In this document: piece by piece, positions 23,260-33,184 of the stretch | Layout of the letters: the number at the start of each line of letters is the position of its first letter | How positions within the stretch are numbered: position 1 is the stretch's first letter | Source: Methylocystis sp. | GTDB taxonomy: Bacteria > Pseudomonadota > Alphaproteobacteria > Rhizobiales > Beijerinckiaceae | Assembly (NCBI GenBank): GCA_016178015.1 | Contig: JACOUB010000024.1 | Location: forward strand, 16,135 to 80,134 | DNA: 64,000 nucleotides | Direction: 5' to 3' | Position numbers and translations under genes: made by a program | The notes under the pieces: generated by a model | What the model saw: the letters and a program-made list of their open reading frames with translations, nothing else | Database searches by the model: none | Told to the model about the DNA's origin: nothing

Positions 23260-24783
23260 ATGTCCAAAGACGAACAGAAACTGGCAGTGGAGGCCCGCCT
23301 GCCGCGAGGCCTCGCCGACCGCGACGCGGCAGAGCTGGCGGCGACCGCAAAAATGCTGGACGTCATTCGCTCAGTGTTCGAGCTTTACGGGTTCGAGGCG
23401 CTGGAGACGCCGGCGATCGAATACACCGACGCGCTGGGGAAGTTTTTGCCCGATCAAGACCGGCCCAACGAAGGCGTGTTCTCCTTCCAAGACGAGGACG
23501 AGCAATGGCTGTCGTTGCGTTATGACCTGACCGCGCCGCTGGCGCGGTTCGTCGCGCAGAATTTCGATCGGCTGCCCAAGCCTTATCGCTCCTATCGATG
23601 CGGCCATGTCTACCGCAACGAAAAGGCGGGGCCGGGCCGGTTCCGCCAGTTCATGCAGTTTGACGCCGATACGGTCGGCTCCGCGTCGCCCGCCGCCGAC
23701 GCCGAAATCTGCATGATGGCCGCCGATGCGTTGGAGCGGCTCGGCATTCAGCGCGGCGACTACGTCATCAAGATCAACAGCCGCAAATTGCTCGACGGCG
23801 TGATGAAGGCGATCGGCCTCGACGGCGACGACAACGCCGGACGCCGGCTGACGGTGTTGCGCGCCATCGACAAGATGGATCGGCTCGGGCCGGAGGGGGT
23901 GAAGCTTTTGCTCGGGCCCGGCCGCAAGGACGAGAGCGGGGATTTCACCAAAGGCGCCGAACTCGAGGCGGACGCTATCGCGACGATCATGTCTTTCAGT
24001 CTAGGAGGTCAATATACCGGCGGCGAGCCGCGCTTTGGCCTGTTCGACCTGCTCGGCCGCAGCAATGTCGGCGCCGAGGGCGCCGAGGAGCTGCTCGAGA
24101 TCGAAGACCTGGTGCGCTTTTGCGGCTACGGCGCCGATCGCATTCGCATCGATCCTTCCGTCGTGCGCGGGCTGGAATACTACACCGGCCCGGTCTTCGA
24201 GGCTGACCTTGCTTTCGCAACCAGAGACGAGAAGGGCAATCCCGTGCGCTTTGGTTCGGTGGGCGGCGGCGGACGCTATGACGGCCTCATCGGGCGATTT
24301 CGCGCCGAGAACACGCCGGCGACCGGCTTCTCGATCGGCGTTTCGCGCCTTTATGCGGCGCTGAAACTGGTCGGCAGTCCAATCGTCGAGGCCGGTGGCC
24401 GAACCGGCCCCGTCGTCGTGCTGGCGCTCGACCGCGACCACATCGCCGATTACCAAAGACTCGCCGCCGCCTTACGCGCCGCCGGCATCCCCAGCGAACT
24501 CTATCTCGGCGCGTCGGGCATGAAGGCGCAGATGAAATATGCCGACCGGCGCAACAGTCCTGTGGTCGTCATCCAAGGATCGAACGAGCGCGCCAAGGGC
24601 GAGGTGCAGATCAAGGATTTGATCGAAGGCGCGCGCGCCAGCGCCGCCATCGCCACCAATGAAGAATGGAAGGCGCTGCGGCCGGCGCAGTTCGCCGTGC
24701 CCGAAGGCGAATTGGCGGAGAAAGTGCAGGAACTCCTGTCGCGCCACGCATCTGGCGCCGGCGCAGAGCGTTCTGGAGCCTGA
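23260..24783 (+). CDS. hisS: Histidyl-tRNA synthetase
   Basis: Class II aminoacyl-tRNA synthetase charging tRNA-His (507 aa from ATG 23260, which has a GGCGGAAAG site). Motif 2 appears as [20 protein letters not shown] and the histidine loop as [17 protein letters not shown]; motif 3 is in [16 protein letters not shown]-terminal anticodon-binding domain follows. The in-frame upstream ATG 23218 would add 14 residues and is less likely. Confidence 0.94.
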   Translation: MSKDEQKLAVEARLPRGLADRDAAELAATAKMLDVIRSVFELYGFEALETPAIEYTDALGKFLPDQDRPNEGVFSFQDEDEQWLSLRYDLTAPLARFVAQNFDRLPKPYRSYRCGHVYRNEKAGPGRFRQFMQFDADTVGSASPAADAEICMMAADALERLGIQRGDYVIKINSRKLLDGVMKAIGLDGDDNAGRRLTVLRAIDKMDRLGPEGVKLLLGPGRKDESGDFTKGAELEADAIATIMSFSLGGQYTGGEPRFGLFDLLGRSNVGAEGAEELLEIEDLVRFCGYGADRIRIDPSVVRGLEYYTGPVFEADLAFATRDEKGNPVRFGSVGGGGRYDGLIGRFRAENTPATGFSIGVSRLYAALKLVGSPIVEAGGRTGPVVVLALDRDHIADYQRLAAALRAAGIPSELYLGASGMKAQMKYADRRNSPVVVIQGSNERAKGEVQIKDLIEGARASAAIATNEEWKALRPAQFAVPEGELAEKVQELLSRHASGAGAERSGA

Positions 24784-24832
24784 TCGGTGGGCGTCGCGCC
24801 CCCTCGATGTCCTGCACAAAGAAGACGACCCC

Positions 24833-25012
24833 TCATACGAAATCTAAGATGATCAGTTCGGCTGGGCGCGAACCCTTCTCCCGCTTGCGGGAGAAGGTGT
24901 CGCGCGAAGGCGCGACGGATGAGGGCGCCGCCGCGCAAGCCCAACGGCCCTCACCCGACCCGGCTTCGCCGGGCCCCCCTCTCCCGCGTCGCGGGAGAGG
25001 GGGGCGCCCACG
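24833..25012. repeat. Composite palindromic repeat between hisS and parB
   Basis: Inverted relative to the 13.6-kb copy. The tail (24833-24870, TCATACGAAATC then GGCTGGGCGCG) comes first, followed by CTTCTCCCGCTTGCGGGAGAAG, a CGCGCGAAGGCGCG-type hairpin, a GGCTTCGCCGGGCC hairpin and CTCTCCCGCGTCGCGGGAGAG. It fills the gap between the convergent hisS and parB genes. Confidence 0.7.
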
Positions 25013-25037
25013 TGAAAGCGATCAATCGGAGACCGTA

Positions 25038-25907
25038 TCATCCCGCCAGACGGCGGCACAGCGCATCCAATTGCTCGAGCGTTTCGTAACGGATTCGCAA
25101 TTCGCCCCGTTCGCCTCGGTGTTGCACGGCGACATGCAAGCCCAGCGCGTCGCCGAGCATCTTCTCGATGGCGCGCGTGTCGGCATCCTTTTCGGCGCGC
25201 GGCTTTCTTGGTTTGGCGCCGGCGCGCTCCGCCTCATGCCGGGCGAGGCGCTCAATATCGCGCACCGTCAGTCCGTCGTCGACGATGCGGCGCGCCGCCG
25301 CGTCCGGATCTTTGACAGCGAGCAGGGCGCGCGCATGCCCCGCCGATAGGGCGCCGTCGCGCACCAGCCGCCGGGTCGCTTCGGGAAGGTTGAGCAAGCG
25401 CAGCGTATTGGCGACATGGGACCGGCTCTTGCCGATAATTTTCGCCAGATCGCCGTGCGCGTAAGCGAATTCGGCGCAAAGACGCGCATATCCGGTGGCT
25501 TCTTCGATCGCATTGAGATCGGCGCGCTGGACATTCTCGATGATCGCGAGTTCGAGCGCCTCGCGATCGTCCGCCTCGAGCAGCACCACCGGAATGTCCC
25601 TCAATCCGGCTTGTTGCGCAGCGCGCCAGCGGCGTTCGCCCGCAATGATCTCATAGGCGTCGGCGATCCCGGGCGCCGTCCGCACAATGACCGGCTGGAT
25701 AATGCCCTTCTCGCGAATCGACGCCGCAAGATCCGCCAGATCGCCTTCGCTGAACGTCACGCGCGGGTTGCGGGGATTGGGACGCAGAAACTCGATCGGA
25801 ATTTTGCGTTGACCGCGCGTTCGTTCGATCGCCGGCATTTCCTCGCCGGCCTCGCCGATCAAAGCGGCCAAGCCGCGGCCCAATCGCGTGCGCGCTTCTT
25901 CCGCCAT
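25038..25907 (-). CDS. parB: Chromosome partitioning protein ParB
   Basis: ParB (289 aa) is a CTP-dependent clamp that loads at parS and spreads around the origin. ATG 25907 gives the conserved start EEARTRLGRGLAALIGEAGE. The CTPase/arginine motif region ENVQRADLNAIEEATGYA and the parS-binding helix-turn-helix GKSRSHVANTLRLLNLPE are present. Downstream of parA in the same operon. Two parS sites lie 1.2 and 3.6 kb upstream of its start. Confidence 0.95.
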   Translation of the reverse strand: MAEEARTRLGRGLAALIGEAGEEMPAIERTRGQRKIPIEFLRPNPRNPRVTFSEGDLADLAASIREKGIIQPVIVRTAPGIADAYEIIAGERRWRAAQQAGLRDIPVVLLEADDREALELAIIENVQRADLNAIEEATGYARLCAEFAYAHGDLAKIIGKSRSHVANTLRLLNLPEATRRLVRDGALSAGHARALLAVKDPDAAARRIVDDGLTVRDIERLARHEAERAGAKPRKPRAEKDADTRAIEKMLGDALGLHVAVQHRGERGELRIRYETLEQLDALCRRLAG

Positions 25908-25980
25908 AATTTTCGATTTCCTTGTTAAGTGGAAGCAACGCACGTCACGCGCATGCAACGAACATCACGGCGCCCATTGC

Positions 25981-26799
25981 TCAGGCGGCGCGCAGCTGCC
26001 TTTCGCGCCGTAGGACCTCGGAGGCGAGCTTCAAATAGGCCTGACTGCCGCTGCATTTGAGATCATAGAGTAGGACGGGCTTGCCATACGACGGAGCTTC
26101 CGACACGCGCACGTTGCGGGGAATAACCGTCTCATAGACTTTGTCGCCCATGAACCGGCGGACATCGGCCACCACCTGCGACGCAAGGTTGTTGCGCGGA
26201 TCGAACATGGTCAGCACGACGCCGTGGATCGAAAGTCGCGGATTCAAAGCGCTCCTCACTTGATCCACGGTGGACAACAGCTGCGACAACCCCTCGAGCG
26301 CGAAGAACTCGCATTGCAGCGGCGCCAACAACGCGTCGGCGGCTGCTAGGGCGTTGATCGTCAACAGATTGAGCGATGGCGGACAATCGATGAGAATGTA
26401 GCCGTAGTTGCGGCCGTGCCCATGATGTTCGGCAACATTCAGTTCCGCCAAGGCGCGCTTCAGGCGAAAGGCGCGGTCCTTGTCGCCGGCGGCCTGCAAT
26501 TCCAGCCCCGAGAGATCGACGGTGGACGGCGCGATAAACAGGCGCGGCACGACCGTCGCGATAATCGCCTCGTCGAGGCTGCTGTCGCCAAGCAGCACGT
26601 CGGAAGTGGAAATCTTGCGGCTCTTGCGGTCGACCCCGAGGCCGGTCGAGGCGTTCCCTTGCGGATCGAGATCGATCACCAGAACCTGCTCGCCGACGGC
26701 GGCCAGCGCCGTTCCGAGATTGATCGCGGTGGTCGTCTTGCCGACGCCGCCCTTCTGATTCGCCACCACCAGTATGCGCGGCGCGGGTGCCTGGCTCAC
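25981..26799 (-). CDS. parA: Chromosome partitioning ATPase ParA
   Basis: Walker-type ATPase (272 aa) that moves ParB-bound origins. The deviant Walker A motif KGGVGKTTTAIN and a LVIDLDPQGNASTGLG switch region are intact, and ILIDCPPSLNLLT is Walker B. The start overlaps the rsmG stop by 4 bp, so it is translated as part of the mnmG-rsmG-parA-parB transcript. Confidence 0.96.
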   Translation of the reverse strand: MSQAPAPRILVVANQKGGVGKTTTAINLGTALAAVGEQVLVIDLDPQGNASTGLGVDRKSRKISTSDVLLGDSSLDEAIIATVVPRLFIAPSTVDLSGLELQAAGDKDRAFRLKRALAELNVAEHHGHGRNYGYILIDCPPSLNLLTINALAAADALLAPLQCEFFALEGLSQLLSTVDQVRSALNPRLSIHGVVLTMFDPRNNLASQVVADVRRFMGDKVYETVIPRNVRVSEAPSYGKPVLLYDLKCSGSQAYLKLASEVLRRERQLRAA

Positions 26800-27482
26800 G
26801 TCAATGCCCCAAATTCTCGAGCCACAGCGATAATTCGAGCAGCCGGATTGGTTCTGCTTTCGATGACCCGAATCTGCAAGTTACGCATCGCGGACAAGGC
26901 GGTCAATTCGCTGGGCCATTCTTCCCCCTTCAAATACACGCCGACGGCGTTCCTCCACAGATGTTCTTGCGACCACTCCACCAACTGCGGAAGCGGCGCC
27001 ACGGCCCGGGCGGTTATGCCCTCGACCTCGCCCAACAGGAGCGGCAATTGCTGTTCGACGCGTCCGACATGAACTTGAACCGGCGCCGCTGTTTCACGTG
27101 AAACGGCCCGCAGGAAAGCCGCCTTGCGCTGGTCGCTCTCGATCAAATGGACGACGCCGCCCCGCTGTTTAAGGCAGAGCGCCATGACCATGCCGGGAAA
27201 ACCGGCGCCAGACCCCAAGTCGGCCCAAGTCGAGATGTTTGGAAAGATGTCCAGAATCTGCGCCGAATCGGCAAAATGGCGCGTCCACACATTTTGCATG
27301 GTTCCTTCGGCGACCAGATTTATCGACCTCTGCCACCGGCGCAGCAGCGCCTCATAGCGATCAAGATCGCTGACGGCGAATCGCAGCAACGGCGCGCCGT
27401 CGAGCGCCGCCTCGCGATCCCGCGCGGACGCGTCGGCGCCGGGGGTCGAGCGAGAGGAGGACGATCGGTTCGGGTTCCTCAT
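26796..27482 (-). CDS. rsmG: 16S rRNA (guanine527-N7)-methyltransferase RsmG
   Basis: GidB/RsmG methylates G527 of 16S rRNA. The core is intact: WADLGSGAGFPGMVMAL (SAM site), VGRVEQQLPLL and GITARAVAPLPQLVEW. About 45 residues precede the usual family start and are low in conservation. ATG 27482 lies inside a palindromic repeat (27478-27521); an upstream in-frame ATG at 27548 would translate through that repeat. A near-perfect parS site lies within the gene at 27090-27105. Confidence 0.9.
   Translation of the reverse strand: MRNPNRSSSSRSTPGADASARDREAALDGAPLLRFAVSDLDRYEALLRRWQRSINLVAEGTMQNVWTRHFADSAQILDIFPNISTWADLGSGAGFPGMVMALCLKQRGGVVHLIESDQRKAAFLRAVSRETAAPVQVHVGRVEQQLPLLLGEVEGITARAVAPLPQLVEWSQEHLWRNAVGVYLKGEEWPSELTALSAMRNLQIRVIESRTNPAARIIAVAREFGALT
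27090..27105. promoter_or_regulatory. parS site 1 (inside rsmG)
   Basis: TGTTTCACGTGAAACG matches the alphaproteobacterial parS TGTTTCACGTGAAACA at 15 of 16 positions; the inner 14 bp form a perfect palindrome. It lies in the coding region of rsmG, encoding a VSRET segment, about 0.3 kb upstream of the parA start. Confidence 0.85.
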
Positions 27483-27596
27483 CCTTCGAGACGGCGGCTT
27501 CGCCGCCTCCTCAGGATAAGGAAACCAAAAAACGGGCATCCGTCCCATGCCCTCATGCTGAGGAGCGCCTGAAAGGCGCGTCTCGAAGCACGTGGG
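27478..27596. repeat. Inverted pair of GAGGAGC...TCTCGAAG palindromes
   Basis: Copy one (27478-27521) has a GGCGGCTTCGCCGCC core flanked by CTTCGAGAC and CTCCTCAGG. Copy two (27550-27596) is in the opposite orientation around GCGCCTGAAAGGCGC. The pair lies between mnmG and rsmG, and the first copy supplies the ATG annotated for rsmG. A third copy is inside rimM (57801-57846). Confidence 0.75.
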
Positions 27597-27654
27597 CGAG
27601 GGATGGCGCCCTTCGCCAGATCGCTCCGTGAGCCGAGCCCTTTTAAATCTTCGC

Positions 27655-29502
27655 TCACCGCCGACGCGCCCGTGCGGCCAGCAGCGTCAAGGCCGCTGGC
27701 GTCATGCCTTCGATCCGCTGGGCCTGACCGAGCGTGCGGGGCCGCAGGTAACTAAGCTTGGCCTGCAGCTCGGCCGACAACCCGGCCAACGCGCGATAAT
27801 CCAACGCGACCGGCATCGCCAATTGCTCGTCGCGCCGATAGGCCTCGATATCGGCGCTCTGGCGCTCGAGATAGACGGCATAGCGCGCGTCGATCTCCAC
27901 CTGCGCCGCCGTGTTCGCGTCGATGAAGCGCAACTGCGGCCAAATCTCGGCCAATCTCTGCAAATTCAATCCCGGAAAGGACAACAGCGCATAGGCGCTG
28001 CGCCGCTGGCCGTCTTGGTTGATCGGCAGGCCGCAGCGGGCGGCGGCGGTCGAGGTCAGGGAGACTTCGTTCAACAATCGCCGCGCCTCGCGCAGCTTTG
28101 CGGCGCGAGCCGCGAAAGCTTGCGCCCGCTCGCGCCCGACGCAGCCGACGGCGAGCCCTTTCGGCGTCAACCGTTCGTCGGCGTTGTCGGACCGCAACGA
28201 CAGACGATACTCGGCGCGCGAGGTGAACATGCGATACGGCTCGCTGACGCCGCGCGTCACGAGATCGTCAACCATGACGCCGAGATAGGCTTCGGCGCGG
28301 TCAAAAATGATGGGCGGTCGTCCGCCGGCATAAGCGGCGGCGTTCAATCCGGCGACGAGCCCTTGCGCCGCCGCCTCCTCATAGCCGGTCGTGCCATTGA
28401 TCTGACCGGCGAAGAAGAGCCCTCGGATGCGCTTGGTCTGCAAACTGGCGTCGAGTTCGCGCGGGTCGACGAAATCATATTCTATGGCGTAGCCGGGACG
28501 CACAATGCGCGCCGCCTCGAGACCGGGGATGGCGGCGATGAAGCGCCGCTGCGCTTCCTCGGGCAAGGACGTCGAAATTCCATTCGGATAAACGGTCAAG
28601 TCGTCGAGCCCCTCCGGCTCGAGAAATATTTGATGTGCGTCGCGATCGCCAAAGCGCGTGACCTTGTCTTCGATCGACGGGCAATAACGAGGGCCGCGGC
28701 CGGAAATCGCGCCGCTGCGCAACGGCGACAAGCCGAGATTGTCGAGAATGACCTGATGCGCCCGAGGCGTCGTGCGGGTGATGTGACAAGCGATCTGCCG
28801 GTTGGCGATGGCGCTCGTCAGGTACGAAAAGGGCTCCGGCGCCGCATCGCCCAACTGCTCTTCCAAGCCTTCCCAGCCAATCGTGCGGCCGTCGAGCCGC
28901 GGCGGCGTCCCCGTCTTGAGCCGCCCGGTCGCAAAGCCTGCCCGCCGGAGGCTGTCGCCCAGCCTGACCGCCGGCGGCTCACCCATTCGTCCGGCGGGAA
29001 TCTGCTCGGCGCCGATATGGATCATCCCGTTCAAGAACGTGCCGGAAGCCAGCACGACGGCGCGACTGCGCAAGACTTCGCCGTCCAGCGCGACGCCAAC
29101 GACCTGGTCGCCTTCCAATGCGAGACCGTCGACCGAGGCCACCACAATATCCAGTCCCGGCGTCGCTTCTATCGCGGCCAGCATCGCCGCCCGATAGAGT
29201 TGGCGATCTGCTTGGGCGCGCGGGCCGCGAACGGCGGGACCTTTGGATCGATTGAGCACCCGAAACTGAATTCCGGCGGCGTCCGCGACCCGCCCCATCA
29301 AGCCATCCAGCGCGTCAATCTCACGGACGAGCTGGCCTTTGCCCAACCCGCCGATGGACGGGTTGCAGGACATGGCGCCGATGGTTTGCCGCGCATGGGT
29401 GACGAGCGCAGTCCGAGCTCCCATGCGCGCGGCCGCGGCCGCGGCCTCGCAACCGGCGTGGCCTCCTCCGATGACGAGGACATCGTATTCCGAGCGGTTC
29501 AT
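27655..29502 (-). CDS. mnmG: tRNA uridine 5-carboxymethylaminomethyl modification enzyme MnmG
   Basis: FAD-dependent MnmG (GidA, 615 aa) forms, with MnmE, the cmnm5U34 wobble modification of certain tRNAs. The FAD site [20 protein letters not shown] opens the protein. The [20 protein letters not shown] motif and the Cys-containing catalytic region follow, with the helical C-terminal domain ending near the stop. Length is typical. A perfect parS site lies between this gene and mnmE. Confidence 0.96.
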   Translation of the reverse strand: MNRSEYDVLVIGGGHAGCEAAAAAARMGARTALVTHARQTIGAMSCNPSIGGLGKGQLVREIDALDGLMGRVADAAGIQFRVLNRSKGPAVRGPRAQADRQLYRAAMLAAIEATPGLDIVVASVDGLALEGDQVVGVALDGEVLRSRAVVLASGTFLNGMIHIGAEQIPAGRMGEPPAVRLGDSLRRAGFATGRLKTGTPPRLDGRTIGWEGLEEQLGDAAPEPFSYLTSAIANRQIACHITRTTPRAHQVILDNLGLSPLRSGAISGRGPRYCPSIEDKVTRFGDRDAHQIFLEPEGLDDLTVYPNGISTSLPEEAQRRFIAAIPGLEAARIVRPGYAIEYDFVDPRELDASLQTKRIRGLFFAGQINGTTGYEEAAAQGLVAGLNAAAYAGGRPPIIFDRAEAYLGVMVDDLVTRGVSEPYRMFTSRAEYRLSLRSDNADERLTPKGLAVGCVGRERAQAFAARAAKLREARRLLNEVSLTSTAAARCGLPINQDGQRRSAYALLSFPGLNLQRLAEIWPQLRFIDANTAAQVEIDARYAVYLERQSADIEAYRRDEQLAMPVALDYRALAGLSAELQAKLSYLRPRTLGQAQRIEGMTPAALTLLAARARRR

Positions 29503-29517
29503 CGGACGAGGCTCGCT

Positions 29518-29533
29518 TGTTTCACGTGAAACA
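29518..29533. promoter_or_regulatory. parS site 2 (between mnmG and mnmE)
   Basis: TGTTTCACGTGAAACA, a perfect 16-bp palindrome identical to the alphaproteobacterial ParB-binding consensus. It lies in the 42-bp gap between the mnmE stop and the mnmG start, 4.8 kb from the proposed origin. Confidence 0.95.
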
Positions 29534-29544
29534 TCCTCTGGTTG

Positions 29545-30861
29545 CTATTTGCCGATGCAGAACTGGGCGAATATCGCATCCAAGACCTGTTCGACGTCAA
29601 TGGCGCCGACGATCCGCCCCAAGGCGCGGCCAGCGATCCGCAAATCGTCGGCCGCGACCTCCAACGGCTTGTCTCCTTCGAGCGCAGCTTCGATATTTAC
29701 TCGCGCCGTCTGCACAGCGTCGCGATGCCGGCGCCTGATCAACAAAGCGCTCGCCCCGTCACCCAAGCGATCCGTTGCCCGCCGCGAGATCTCGCTGAAC
29801 AAACGGTCCAGTCCGCAGCCTGTCTTCGCGGAAATGGCGAGCCCGTTCGCCGGCTCGGCAAAAAGGTCCGCCTTCGTCGCAACAGCCAGGACCTCGGGCG
29901 TAGCGCCGCCGCTGTCGAGCTGCCCCGCTGGAGCCGGAACCGCCCCGCCTTCCGATAGCCACAGGACCAGGTCCGCATGCTTGACGCGTTCCAGGGTTCT
30001 CGCAACGCCGATTTTCTCGATCTCGTCGCTTGCCTCGCACAATCCCGCCGTGTCGACAAAAGTCACCGGCATGCCGCGAATGTCGAGATGGGCTTCGATC
30101 AAATCCCGCGTCGTTCCCGGAATGGCCGAAACGATCGCCACGTCACGCCGCGCGAGACAGTTTAGCAAAGTCGATTTGCCGGAATTCGGCGGCCCGAGAA
30201 TCAAGACGACATAGCCGTCGCGCAAGCGTTCCGAAGCCGGCGCCTCTCTTAAAACTGTCTGCATTTCGGCGGCGACCGGCCGCAAGGTCGTTTCCAGCGG
30301 GGCGTGGGCGGCGCCTGCGTCTTCCTCGTCCGAAAAATCGAGCTCGGCCTCGACCAGCGCCAGCGCCTGAACGATCGCCGCGCGCCAGGCCTCGACCTGC
30401 CGCCGCAGCTCGCCGCCCAGCGCCCGCACGGCTTGACGCCGCTGGAATTCGGTTTGCGCGTCGATAAGGTCGGCAAGGGCCTCGACTTGCGACAAGTCCA
30501 TCTTGCCATTGGCGAAGCCGCGCCGCGCGAATTCGCCTGGTTCGGCCTCGCGCAAGCCTGGAAAACGATTCAGGGCGCTCAGAACCCCGTTGACGACGGC
30601 GCGGCCGCCATGGACATGAAATTCCGCATAATCCTCGCCGGTCACGCTGCGCGGACCGGGAAACCAGAGGACGAGGCCGTGGTCGAGAACGGCGCCGGAT
30701 TCGGGATCCTCAAGGCGCTTTACGCGCGCTTGCCGCGGCGAAGGCGTCCCCCCGGCCAAGGTCTCCACCACGCCCCGCGTCAGCGGTCCAGAGACGCGAA
30801 CGACGGCGATCGCGGAACGGCCGACGCCGGTGGCCAGAGCGTAGATTGTTGCAGCGGACAT
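29545..30861 (-). CDS. mnmE: tRNA modification GTPase MnmE
   Basis: MnmE (TrmE, 438 aa) is the GTPase partner of MnmG. The N-terminal folate-binding domain begins TIYALATGVGRSAIAVVRVS. The G domain has GPPNSGKSTLLNCL, and the C-terminal catalytic Cys lies in AQFCIGK. ATG 30861 is chosen; an ATG 12 bp upstream is possible. First gene of the minus-strand run mnmE-mnmG-rsmG-parA-parB. Confidence 0.94.
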   Translation of the reverse strand: MSAATIYALATGVGRSAIAVVRVSGPLTRGVVETLAGGTPSPRQARVKRLEDPESGAVLDHGLVLWFPGPRSVTGEDYAEFHVHGGRAVVNGVLSALNRFPGLREAEPGEFARRGFANGKMDLSQVEALADLIDAQTEFQRRQAVRALGGELRRQVEAWRAAIVQALALVEAELDFSDEEDAGAAHAPLETTLRPVAAEMQTVLREAPASERLRDGYVVLILGPPNSGKSTLLNCLARRDVAIVSAIPGTTRDLIEAHLDIRGMPVTFVDTAGLCEASDEIEKIGVARTLERVKHADLVLWLSEGGAVPAPAGQLDSGGATPEVLAVATKADLFAEPANGLAISAKTGCGLDRLFSEISRRATDRLGDGASALLIRRRHRDAVQTARVNIEAALEGDKPLEVAADDLRIAGRALGRIVGAIDVEQVLDAIFAQFCIGK

Positions 30862-31025
30862 GCGGGGACCCATAGAGCCGAACGGCGGCTTGATGCAAAG
30901 GATTCCCGATCGGCGGCGGTCGTAAGCGAAGCGGCAATATTTTGTCGGCGAGACGGGTCCGATCCGGTCGGAGGTGCGAATCGACGCCTATCGTGTGGCC
31001 GTCGTCTCCAGCGGGCATAATCCAT

Positions 31026-31170
31026 CACCCGTCATGCCCGCGCTTGTCGCGGGCATCCACGCCGTGACGCCGCAATGCGATTCAAAAAAAAATAAGCGTA
31101 ACGTTTTCGCTATTCGGCATTGTTGCGCAACGTCTCGGCGTGGATGGCCGGGACGAGCCCGGCCATGACG
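31026..31170. repeat. Double-hairpin repeat (CGTCATGCCCGCG family), copy 2
   Basis: Same architecture and orientation as the 7333-7478 copy: a GCCCGCGCTTGTCGCGGGC hairpin, about 75 bp of variable sequence, then a GGCCGGGACGAGCCCGGCC hairpin ending in ATGACG. It takes up much of the 346-bp gap between rho and mnmE (30862-31207). Nothing else gene-like is seen there; the rest holds the mnmE promoter and the rho 3' region. Confidence 0.8.
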
Positions 31171-31207
31171 TGCGGCGGAGGCCGAAGACGCGCCGCTCGC
31201 CTCGCCC

Positions 31208-32476
31208 TCACGCGTTCATCGACTCGAAGAAGTTCGCATTGCCCTTCGGCGTCTCCCGCAATTTGCCGAGCAGGAACTCGATGGCGTCAACCGTCCCCAT
31301 CGGATTGAGGATACGCCGGAGCACATACATCTTCTTGAGAATGTCGGGCGGCACCAACAGCTCTTCTTTGCGCGTTCCCGAACGGGTGATGTCGATCGCC
31401 GGGAAGGTGCGCTTGTCGGCGACCTTGCGATCGAGAATGATTTCCGAATTGCCGGTTCCCTTGAACTCCTCGAAAATCACTTCGTCCATGCGCGAACCGG
31501 TGTCGATCAACGCGGTGGCGATGATGGTCAAGGAGCCACCCTCTTCGATGTTGCGCGCCGCGCCGAAGAAGCGCTTCGGCCGTTGCAAGGCGTTGGCGTC
31601 GACGCCGCCGGTCAGCACCTTGCCCGAGGACGGAACGACGGTGTTGTAAGCGCGGCCCAGACGCGTGATGGAATCGAGCAGGATCACCACATCGCGGTGG
31701 TGTTCGACGAGGCGCTTGGCTTTCTCGATCACCATTTCCGCAACCTGCACGTGACGCACGGCGGGTTCGTCGAAGGTCGACGACACCACCTCGCCGTGCA
31801 CCGAGCGCTGCATGTCGGTGACTTCCTCGGGACGCTCGTCGATGAGCAAGACGATGAGATAACACTCCGGGTGATTGGCGGTCACCGACTGGGCGATATT
31901 TTGGAGGAGCACCGTCTTGCCGGTGCGCGGCGGCGAGACGATCAAGGCGCGCTGACCCTTGCCGATCGGCGACACCAGATCGATGACGCGGGCCGACAGA
32001 TCCTTTTTGGTCGGATCGTCGATCTCGAGCTTCAATCGCTCGTCTGGATAGAGCGGGGTGAGATTGTCGAAGGGAACCTTGTGCCTGACTTTTTCGGGGT
32101 CCTCGAAATTGATCGAGTTCACTTTGAGCAGGGCGAAGTAACGTTCGCCTTCCTTCGGACTGCGGATCATGCCCTCGACTGTATCGCCGGTGCGCAATCC
32201 AAACCGCCGAATCTGCGACGGAGAAACATAAATATCGTCTGGCCCGGCAAGGTAATTGGCGTCCGGCGAACGCAGAAAACCAAACCCGTCCTGCAGCACC
32301 TCAACGACGCCCTCGCCGACGATTTCGACGTCACGGCCGGCAAATTGCTTGAGAACGGCAAACATCAGCTCCTGCTTACGCAACAGCGAAGCGTTCTCGA
32401 CCTCGTGCTCCTCGGCAAACTCGAGAAGTTCGGTGGCCGATTTGGACTTCAAGTCTTGAAGCTTAATTTCCGCCAT
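31208..32476 (-). CDS. rho: Transcription termination factor Rho
   Basis: Hexameric RNA helicase of 422 aa. ATG 32476 gives the usual [20 protein letters not shown] start; ATG 32485 is an alternative. The cold-shock-like RNA-binding domain contains [14 protein letters not shown]. The Walker A is [12 protein letters not shown], the Q-loop region reads [14 protein letters not shown] and the R-loop [10 protein letters not shown]. The 285-bp upstream gap may carry an autoregulatory leader, since rho is often autogenously controlled. Confidence 0.97.
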   Translation of the reverse strand: MAEIKLQDLKSKSATELLEFAEEHEVENASLLRKQELMFAVLKQFAGRDVEIVGEGVVEVLQDGFGFLRSPDANYLAGPDDIYVSPSQIRRFGLRTGDTVEGMIRSPKEGERYFALLKVNSINFEDPEKVRHKVPFDNLTPLYPDERLKLEIDDPTKKDLSARVIDLVSPIGKGQRALIVSPPRTGKTVLLQNIAQSVTANHPECYLIVLLIDERPEEVTDMQRSVHGEVVSSTFDEPAVRHVQVAEMVIEKAKRLVEHHRDVVILLDSITRLGRAYNTVVPSSGKVLTGGVDANALQRPKRFFGAARNIEEGGSLTIIATALIDTGSRMDEVIFEEFKGTGNSEIILDRKVADKRTFPAIDITRSGTRKEELLVPPDILKKMYVLRRILNPMGTVDAIEFLLGKLRETPKGNANFFESMNA

Positions 32477-32761
32477 ATGGGACAATCCTCAAACGTCGGG
32501 AGGGGCAGATCGGAGGGGATGAGCTGTGGCAGACCGAGCGCGATCGGGCTTCGGAAACGCCGAATGAACTCCGGCGGTCGTTACAACGAGCATCTGCCTG
32601 AAGTGAACGCTTACGCAATTAGACGGTTTCAAGTCCAAAAGCAAGGCGCTGTCCGGGCTCGGTTGCGTGGTCTCGGCAATTTTCATTCTGGCGCCGGGGC
32701 CGCCGTGGCCAGCCGCGCATCCGATCACGGGACGGACGCGACGGCCAACCGCCGATTGGTC

Positions 32762-33184
32762 CTAAAATGGTTTGACGACGACGAGTATGACGACGCCGAT
32801 CATCAGAAGCGTCGGAATTTCATTGAGGATACGGAAAAAACCGGTGGAATGCCGGTTGTGATCGCGGGCAAAAACCCCTGCCAAGAAAACATAATAGAAA
32901 TGCAGGAACGTTAAGACGACGACGAGCACAAGTTTGGCATGTAGCCATAGTGAATGTTCCAACCCTCCACGTATAATAAGACTGAGGCCCGCCAGCCACG
33001 CCACCACCATCGCTGGAGTCATGATAAAACGCGACAATCGTCGCTCCATTTGCTTAAACGTATCGGATTGAACGCCTGGCCCAACTTGCGAATGATAGAC
33101 GAACAGTCTCGGCAAATAGAGCATTCCAGCCATCCAAGCAATAACGGCGATTACATGCAGCGCTTTTATCCAAAGATACATCAA
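32762..33184 (-). CDS. hemJ: Protoporphyrinogen oxidase HemJ
   Basis: Small membrane protein (140 aa) of the HemJ/UPF0093 family, which oxidises protoporphyrinogen IX in many alphaproteobacteria lacking HemG/HemY-type enzymes. Conserved features are YLWIKALHVIAVIAWMAGML with its heme-ligand His near residue 10, RLFVYH, and LWLHAKLVLVVVLTFLHFYY. Four membrane segments are seen. It starts directly at the hemE stop, forming a heme operon beside the origin. Confidence 0.92.
   Translation of the reverse strand: MMYLWIKALHVIAVIAWMAGMLYLPRLFVYHSQVGPGVQSDTFKQMERRLSRFIMTPAMVVAWLAGLSLIIRGGLEHSLWLHAKLVLVVVLTFLHFYYVFLAGVFARDHNRHSTGFFRILNEIPTLLMIGVVILVVVKPF

Noticed and set aside
27592..29529. A 645-codon plus-strand ORF opposite mnmG
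   Set aside because: It is the antisense shadow of a highly conserved MnmG frame in GC-rich DNA and has no recognisable protein features.
32489..32728. Possible leader peptide ORF upstream of rho
   Set aside because: A 79-codon frame ends just before rho and could be a leader peptide, but it has no good ribosome site, no conserved pattern and mixed codon use.
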